Shown here in pieces: positions 58,867-64,000 of a stretch of 64,000 nucleotides of DNA. The stretch is taken from contig NZ_CP065217.1 of NCBI RefSeq assembly GCF_015767675.1, positions 806,001 through 870,000 on the forward strand, given 5' to 3'. The position numbers were made by a program, and so were the translations under genes. Under the pieces are notes generated by a model, which did not search any database, was not told the origin of the DNA, and worked only from the letters and a program-made list of their open reading frames with translations. The stretch is from Vibrio navarrensis. GTDB lineage: Bacteria; Pseudomonadota; Gammaproteobacteria; Enterobacterales; Vibrionaceae. The stretch's first letter is position 1; each line of letters begins with the position of its first letter.

Positions 58867-58905
58867 GCTTAACCTGGACGACCTCACCCAGGTTAAGCCT
58901 TGTTT
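58867..58905 (+). terminator. Hairpin after flgE
   Basis: GCTTAACCTGG / CCAGGTTAAGC with a 10-base loop, then CTTGTTTCTT. A good stem but an interrupted T-run. It separates flgBCDE from the flgF promoter. The rest of 58840-59094 holds only that promoter. Confidence 0.6.
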
Positions 58906-59042
58906 CTTCTCTGCCCCTTAACCATCATCTCGATTGCCTCTTGCTTGCCGCCCGGCATGCCGCTGAGTAATTTTCCGACCAATGTGTTTGCCTCTTGCTT
59001 ACATTTCTAACGCATCCATTTGATATTTAAATGAAAAATAAA

Positions 59043-59058
59043 CTGGCATGATGATTGC
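59043..59058 (+). promoter_or_regulatory. Sigma-54 promoter of flgFGHIJ
   Basis: CTGGCATGATGATTGC with GG at 59045-59046 and GC at 59057-59058, 37 bases before flgF. Confidence 0.88.
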
Positions 59059-59094
59059 TTTTCTGATCCTAGAATTCGATTTCAGGAGCAGATT

Positions 59095-59844
59095 ATGGAT
59101 CGTGCACTCTTTCTAGCCATGAGCGGCGCTAAACAAAATATGCAAGCGTTGCAACTGCGTGCCAACAACCTAGCAAACGTCAGTACCACTGGCTTTCGTG
59201 CTGATTTGGCACAAGCTCGGTCAATGCAAGCGTATGGCGAAGGCTTACCGACTCGTGTATTTAGTATGACGGAGCGTCCAGGACATAATTTTGCTCAGGG
59301 CAGTGTGATTACAACAGGTCGCGATATGGACATCACCGTTGAAGGTGATGGTTGGATTGCGGTCATGGACAAGATTGGTAAAGAGGGGTTGACCCGCAAT
59401 GGCAATCTGAAAGTGGATCAAAATGGTTTACTGACCAATGCCAACGGGCATCTGGTGCTTGGCGAGGGCGGAGCACCGATCACGATTCCCTTACCGATCA
59501 GTAAGATCGAAATTGGCAGAGATGGCACCATTTCTGTGTTGCCGCAAGGCGCGCCTGCCGAAGAAATGGAACAGATAGACCGTGTGAAGCTTGTCAAAAC
59601 CGACAACAGCACGCTGTTTAAAGATACCAACGGACTGTTCCGTCACAAAGATCCCAATCAAGCGTACGAAGCCGATGCTACTGTGCAAATCATGACTGGC
59701 GCCATTGAGGGTAGCAACGTGAATGCCGTCGGCGAGATGACCGCGCTGATTGACCTGCAAAGACAATTTGAAATGCAGGTGAAAATGATGAGCACGGCAG
59801 AAGAGCTGGACAAAGCGTCCGATTCACTGCTTCGTATGAGCTAA
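59095..59844 (+). CDS. flgF: Flagellar proximal rod protein FlgF
   Basis: Rod component, 249 residues. N-terminal motif (MDRALFLAMSGAKQNMQALQ, with LRANNLANVSTTGFRADL after it) and C-terminal helix with VNAVGEMTALIDLQRQFEMQ. First gene of the flgFGHIJ run. Confidence 0.97.
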   Translation: MDRALFLAMSGAKQNMQALQLRANNLANVSTTGFRADLAQARSMQAYGEGLPTRVFSMTERPGHNFAQGSVITTGRDMDITVEGDGWIAVMDKIGKEGLTRNGNLKVDQNGLLTNANGHLVLGEGGAPITIPLPISKIEIGRDGTISVLPQGAPAEEMEQIDRVKLVKTDNSTLFKDTNGLFRHKDPNQAYEADATVQIMTGAIEGSNVNAVGEMTALIDLQRQFEMQVKMMSTAEELDKASDSLLRMS

Positions 59845-59862
59845 CAGAGTAAGGGTTAAATT

Positions 59863-60651
59863 ATGCATCCGGCACTATGGGTAAGTAAGACAGGGCTCGA
59901 CGCTCAGCAAACCAACATTGCAACCATTTCAAACAACCTGGCTAACGCCTCAACCATCGGTTTTAAAAAGAGTCGTGCGGTGTTTGAAGATCTGTTTTAT
60001 CAGAATATCAATCAGCCCGGCGGCCAATCGTCGCAAAATACGGAATTGCCAAGTGGCCTGATGCTTGGCGCGGGTTCGAAAGTGGTGGCAACGCAAAAAG
60101 TGCACACCCACGGCAACGCGCAAACGACAACCAACGCACTGGATTTGATGGTGGAAGGCGATGGTTTTTTCCAAATCACCATGCCAGACGGCAACATTGG
60201 TTATACCCGCAATGGCCAGTTCACCCTCAATGGCGAAGGGGTGGTGGTGACTTCGGGATCCGGTTACCCGCTGGAGCCAGAAATTGTGATTCCCGAGGAC
60301 GCCATTTCGATTACCGTCGGTACCGATGGTGAAGTGTCAGTGCGAATCCGCGGTCAGCAAGATAACCAAGTTGTGGGCCAGATAACCATCACCGATTTTG
60401 TTAACCCAGGTGGTTTAGAGCCCATTGGTCAAAACCTTTACTTACCCACTGGCGCAAGTGGTGATCCGCAGCAAGGGGTCCCTGGCTTGGATGGTTTAGG
60501 CGAAGTGCGTCAGTCAATGCTGGAAACGTCCAACGTAAACGTGACGGAAGAGCTGGTGAATATGATCGAAGCACAACGCGTCTACGAGATGAACTCAAAA
60601 GTGATTTCGTCAGTCGATAAGATGATGAGCTTCGTTAACCAACAGTTGTAA
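59863..60651 (+). CDS. flgG: Flagellar distal rod protein FlgG
   Basis: Makes the distal rod, the drive shaft through the P and L rings. 262 residues: N-terminal motif (LWVSKTGLDAQQTNIATISN), the FlgG-specific segment NQPGGQSSQNTELPSGLMLG, and the C-terminal ETSNVNVTEELVNMIEAQR. 18 bp after flgF. Confidence 0.97.
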   Translation: MHPALWVSKTGLDAQQTNIATISNNLANASTIGFKKSRAVFEDLFYQNINQPGGQSSQNTELPSGLMLGAGSKVVATQKVHTHGNAQTTTNALDLMVEGDGFFQITMPDGNIGYTRNGQFTLNGEGVVVTSGSGYPLEPEIVIPEDAISITVGTDGEVSVRIRGQQDNQVVGQITITDFVNPGGLEPIGQNLYLPTGASGDPQQGVPGLDGLGEVRQSMLETSNVNVTEELVNMIEAQRVYEMNSKVISSVDKMMSFVNQQL

Positions 60652-60688
60652 TCGTACTTAGCTTGAGATGAACCAGAGGGAGATTGCT

Positions 60689-61468
60689 ATGAAACGCTTA
60701 AGTCTGATTGCATTGGTGGCAGTGATGAGCGGTTGTACGATGTTAGAACCGATCGAAACCAGCGAAGTGAGCCAAGCCACGACCGTCGTTGATGCAGTTG
60801 AAGGCGACAAATCTAAAGACCAAAGTACGGGTATTGTTGATACCTTGCGTGGTCGTAGCGATCCGGTCGCTGGTGACCCGGCTTGGGCACCCATCCATCC
60901 AAATCAAAAGCCCGAGCATTACGCCGCGGCCACGGGCTCTCTGTTTAGCGCCGATCACATCTCTGATCTGTATGATGACTCCAAACCACGTGGTCTTGGC
61001 GACATTATTACCGTGTTGTTAGATGAAACCACCAATGCGTCGAAAAGTGCCAATGCCGGGCTATCAAAGAGTAATGATGCCAGCATGGATCCACTGCAAG
61101 TGGGTGGGCAAGAGCTGAAAATTGATGGTAAATACAATTTTTCCTACAACTTGAGCAACGCCAACAGCTTTACCGGTGACGCTTCTGCCAATCAGAGTAA
61201 CAGCATCAGCGGCTCAATCACGGTTGAAGTGATTGAAGTGTTGGCAAACGGCAACCTCGTGGTCCGCGGTGAGAAGTGGTTAACCCTCAATACGGGCGAC
61301 GAGTACATTCGTCTTAGCGGTACCATTCGTCCCGACGATATCGATTTTGACAACACGATTGCGTCAAACCGCGTCTCTAACGCAAGAATTCAGTATTCTG
61401 GAACCGGAACGCAGCAGGATATGCAGCAACCCGGATTCTTGGCACGATTCTTTAATGTCTCTCTGTAA
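60689..61468 (+). CDS. flgH: Flagellar L-ring protein FlgH
   Basis: Outer-membrane lipoprotein that forms the L ring. The frame is open from 60668, but the ATG at 60689 follows GGGAG and starts a lipoprotein signal peptide with lipobox MSGC (Cys16). 259 residues. Signature pieces: [49 protein letters not shown]. Confidence 0.96.
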   Translation: MKRLSLIALVAVMSGCTMLEPIETSEVSQATTVVDAVEGDKSKDQSTGIVDTLRGRSDPVAGDPAWAPIHPNQKPEHYAAATGSLFSADHISDLYDDSKPRGLGDIITVLLDETTNASKSANAGLSKSNDASMDPLQVGGQELKIDGKYNFSYNLSNANSFTGDASANQSNSISGSITVEVIEVLANGNLVVRGEKWLTLNTGDEYIRLSGTIRPDDIDFDNTIASNRVSNARIQYSGTGTQQDMQQPGFLARFFNVSL

Positions 61469-61526
61469 GTGGCAAACCAGTGGCAATTGAATATGGTCAC
61501 TGGTTGAGAGAGGAAGGTAAGTAAAG

Positions 61527-62618
61527 ATGAAAAAATTCACCCTGATACTAATGAGTCTGTTAATGACGGTGACTTCGGCACAAGCGGCGCGCATCAAAGA
61601 TGTCTCCCAGGTCGCGGGGGTAAGAAGTAACCAACTGGTGGGCTATGGCCTAGTATCTGGCTTGCCGGGCACTGGGGAATCGACACCGTTTACCGAACAG
61701 AGCTTTAACGCCATGTTGCAAAATTTCGGCATTCAATTGCCTGCGGGCACCAAGCCGAAGATCAAAAACGTTGCCGCCGTGATGGTCACCGCGGAATTGC
61801 CACCTTTCTCTAAACCTGGGCAACAAATCGACATTACCGTCTCATCGATTGGCAGTGCCAAAAGTCTGCGCGGCGGCACCTTACTGCAAACCTTCCTCAA
61901 AGGCCTAGATGGGCAAGTCTATGCCGTTGCACAAGGCAACTTAGTGGTCAGTGGTTTTAGCGCCACAGGTGCCGATGGCTCAAAAATTGTCGGCAATAAC
62001 CCAACAGTCGGGATTATTTCCAGCGGTGCGATGGTCGAACGTGAAGTACCCACGCCGTTTGGTCGCGGTGACTTTATCACCTTTAACCTACTCGAATCCG
62101 ATTTCACTACTGCGCAGCGTATGGCCGATGCGGTCAATAACTTCCTAGGCCCTCAAATGGCCTCAGCAGTGGATGCCACATCGGTGCGAGTTCGTGCGCC
62201 TCGTGACATCAGCCAGCGCGTTGCTTTTCTCTCTGCGATCGAGAACTTAGAGTTTGACCCTGCAGATGGTTCAGCAAAAATCATTGTTAACTCGCGCACT
62301 GGCACCATTGTGGTCGGTAAACACGTACGTCTAAAACCAGCTGCCGTGACGCATGGTGGCATGACGGTAGCAATCAAAGAGAATCTTAGCGTCAGCCAAC
62401 CCAATTCCTTCGCTGGTGGCGAGACGGTCGTGGTGCCGAATTCCGATATTTCGGTCACCGAAGAAGAAGGCAAAATGTTCAAGTTTGAACCGGGACTGAC
62501 ATTGGACGACTTAGTCCGTGCGGTCAATCAGGTCGGCGCAGCCCCTTCGGATCTGATGGCGATTTTGCAAGCGCTCAAGCAAGCAGGTGCCATTGAAGGA
62601 CAACTGATCATCATCTGA
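61527..62618 (+). CDS. flgI: Flagellar P-ring protein FlgI
   Basis: Periplasmic ring protein around the rod, assembled with help from FlgA. 363 residues with a signal peptide cleaved after AQA (near residue 20). Mature start [20 protein letters not shown], and later [19 protein letters not shown] and the C-terminal [20 protein letters not shown]. Ribosome-binding site GGAAGG. Confidence 0.98.
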   Translation: MKKFTLILMSLLMTVTSAQAARIKDVSQVAGVRSNQLVGYGLVSGLPGTGESTPFTEQSFNAMLQNFGIQLPAGTKPKIKNVAAVMVTAELPPFSKPGQQIDITVSSIGSAKSLRGGTLLQTFLKGLDGQVYAVAQGNLVVSGFSATGADGSKIVGNNPTVGIISSGAMVEREVPTPFGRGDFITFNLLESDFTTAQRMADAVNNFLGPQMASAVDATSVRVRAPRDISQRVAFLSAIENLEFDPADGSAKIIVNSRTGTIVVGKHVRLKPAAVTHGGMTVAIKENLSVSQPNSFAGGETVVVPNSDISVTEEEGKMFKFEPGLTLDDLVRAVNQVGAAPSDLMAILQALKQAGAIEGQLIII

Positions 62619-62636
62619 TGGTTCGGAGAAGCAAGC

Positions 62637-63557
62637 ATGATCAACAACGCAAATGACATCGGCTTTATTCACGACATCAGCAGCCTAGACAAGCTGCGCC
62701 AACAAGCGGTTGGCGGTGATGAGGCGCATGAACAGGAAGCGCTGAAAGCCGCGGCCAAGCAGTTTGAATCGATTTTTACCTCGATGCTGTTTAAATCCAT
62801 GCGTGATGCTAATGCGGGCTTTGAGTCGGATCTGATGAATAGCCAAAACGAGCAGTTCTATCGCCAGATGCTGGATGAGCAGATGGCCAGCGAACTGAGT
62901 TCATCCGGATCATTGGGTTTAGCGGACATGATTGTTGCCCAGCTTAGCGCGAACAAAGGCGTGGATAAAAACGAGCTGGCGATGCGAGAAGCCGGCAAAG
63001 AAGCGCCATTGAGAATGCCTGTCAATACCAGCAAAGCGCGTGAGATTGAGCAACGCTTAATCGAATCGGGTGAACTGAGTCGCAAAGAGACGGCTCGCTT
63101 TGATTCACCAGAGTCGTTCGTTCAGTCGATGCGCCCTTATGCTGAGCGCGCCGCCAAAACCTTGGGCGTAGAACCTAGTTTACTGTTAGCGCAAGCGGCG
63201 CTAGAAACTGGATGGGGGCAGAAGGTAGTGAAAAATGCCCGCAACAGCAGTAATAACCTGTTCAACATTAAGGCGGATCGCAGTTGGCGAGGTGAGCAAG
63301 TGCGCACGCAAACACTCGAATTCCATGACAACACGCCAGTGAAAGAGACCGCGTCCTTCCGCGCTTATAACTCATTTGCCGACAGCTTCAACGACTATGT
63401 GGCGTTCCTCAATCAGAATCCTCGCTATCAAGTGGCTTTGCAGCACAATGGCGATTCTGAAGCGTTCATCCGTGGTATTCACCGGGCCGGATACGCAACC
63501 GATCCTGATTACGCTGAGAAGGTACTCAGCGTAAAAGAACGGATAGAAAACATGTAA
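62637..63557 (+). CDS. flgJ: Rod cap and peptidoglycan hydrolase FlgJ
   Basis: N-terminal rod-scaffold domain (about residues 30-110, AAKQFESIFTSMLFKSMRDAN) fused to a C-terminal glucosaminidase domain (about 155-306, SFVQSMRPYAERAAKTLGVE, ALETGWGQKVV with the catalytic Glu, SNNLFNIKAD). It cuts peptidoglycan to let the rod through. 306 residues. Last of flgFGHIJ. Confidence 0.97.
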   Translation: MINNANDIGFIHDISSLDKLRQQAVGGDEAHEQEALKAAAKQFESIFTSMLFKSMRDANAGFESDLMNSQNEQFYRQMLDEQMASELSSSGSLGLADMIVAQLSANKGVDKNELAMREAGKEAPLRMPVNTSKAREIEQRLIESGELSRKETARFDSPESFVQSMRPYAERAAKTLGVEPSLLLAQAALETGWGQKVVKNARNSSNNLFNIKADRSWRGEQVRTQTLEFHDNTPVKETASFRAYNSFADSFNDYVAFLNQNPRYQVALQHNGDSEAFIRGIHRAGYATDPDYAEKVLSVKERIENM

Positions 63558-63568
63558 ATTCCACGCGA

Positions 63569-63598
63569 GGGCCTGAGTAAAATCAGGCCCTTATTCTT
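63569..63598 (+). terminator. Terminator after flgJ
   Basis: Hairpin GGGCCTGA / TCAGGCCC, loop GTAAAA, then TTATTCTTT. It divides flgFGHIJ from flgK. Confidence 0.8.
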
Positions 63599-63621
63599 TG
63601 TGTAAACAGCGTTTCCCTCTA

Positions 63622-63637
63622 TTGGCATACCTTTTGC
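63622..63637 (+). promoter_or_regulatory. Sigma-54 promoter of flgK
   Basis: TTGGCATACCTTTTGC with GG at 63624-63625 and GC at 63636-63637, 58 bases before flgK. Confidence 0.88.
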
Positions 63638-63694
63638 TTTATTGTGTTCAGGTACTCAGTTTTTACTGATTTGATTGAGTTTTTGGGGGCACGT

Positions 63695-64000
63695 ATGGCG
63701 TCGGATCTTCTGAATGTAGGTACTCAGAGCGTACTTACGGCTCAGAGACAGTTAAACACCACCGGTCATAACATTTCTAACGTCAATACAGAAGGTTATA
63801 GCCGTCAGTCTGTGGTTCAGGCGACCAACGACCCGCGTCAATTTGGCGGCTCTACCTACGGCATGGGCGTGCATGTGGAAAATGTTCGCCGCTCATGGGA
63901 CCAGTTTGCCGTCAATGAACTCAATCTCTCTGCCACCAACTATGCCAACAAGAGCGACGTCGAAGCCAACTTAGAGATGCTTTCCGGTATGCTCTCTTCT
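63695..64000 (+). CDS. flgK: Hook-filament junction protein FlgK, N-terminus only
   Basis: First hook-associated protein, joining hook to filament. 102 codons are present before the window ends, out of a usual 550-630. The start is MASDLLNVGTQSVLTAQRQL, followed by NTTGHNISNVNTEGYSRQSV, the standard FlgK N-terminal motif. It follows its own sigma-54 promoter; flgL would be expected next. Its export chaperone FlgN is encoded at 50273. Confidence 0.95.
   Translation, partial: MASDLLNVGTQSVLTAQRQLNTTGHNISNVNTEGYSRQSVVQATNDPRQFGGSTYGMGVHVENVRRSWDQFAVNELNLSATNYANKSDVEANLEMLSGMLSS

Overview
The window is a stretch of a Vibrio large chromosome, most likely Vibrio vulnificus or a very close relative. 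This rests on gene order and protein sequence: leuS-holA-rlmH-mrdA, miaB-ybeZ-ybeY-corC-lnt, hemA-prfA-prmC-sirB2-sirB1-kdsA, a large Leu/Gln/Met tRNA array beside ubiF, a chitobiase of exactly the size known in Vibrio, and the polar-flagellum locus flgT-flgOP-flgNMA-cheVR-flgB onwards with sigma-54 promoters. No database was searched.

Layout. 1-14.7 kb is almost entirely core housekeeping genes on the minus strand: cell elongation (mrdA), ribosome factors (rlmH, rsfS), holA, lptE, leuS, then lnt, corC, ybeY, ybeZ and miaB, with ubiF divergent. 14.8-16.7 kb is an array of 17 tRNA genes on the minus strand (7 Leu-UAG, 5 Gln-UUG, 2 Leu-CAG, 3 Met), built from repeated blocks and served by two good promoters. 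17-26.7 kb holds ychF-pth, prs-ispE-lolB, and divergently hemA-prfA-prmC-sirB2-sirB1-kdsA. 27-41.5 kb holds a periplasmic 5'-nucleotidase, ybaK, rluF, smrA, a 46-residue membrane protein, a tRNA-Pro followed by decayed copies of its own 3' end and terminator, a TraB/GumN protein, chitobiase, a CueR-type copper operon (copA plus DUF411) and gltX.

41.9-47.6 kb is a small integrative element inserted in tRNA-Arg(CCU). The displaced host tRNA 3' end lies at the left and the rebuilt tRNA at the right. Paired candidate integrase arm sites lie inside each end. The tyrosine integrase is split by a 1.7-kb IS with a 5-bp target duplication. A hipB-type antitoxin gene with HipB-like operators is truncated by a second IS3-type element, and no hipA remains. 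The element therefore looks immobile. A 264-bp MITE-like element lies just outside it.

47.7-64 kb is the polar-flagellum cluster: flgT, flgOP, flgAMN, cheV-cheR, flgBCDE, flgFGHIJ and the start of flgK. A group IIC intron with its reverse transcriptase sits between cheR and flgB, immediately after the cheR terminator. Sigma-54 elements precede flgB, flgF and flgK, and a sigma-28 element precedes flgM, which is the expected flagellar hierarchy.

No wholly novel system was seen. The points most worth a second look are the island with its HipBA-like remnant, the tRNA-Pro 3'-end/terminator repeats, and the amplified tRNA array with compensatory changes in one Gln copy.
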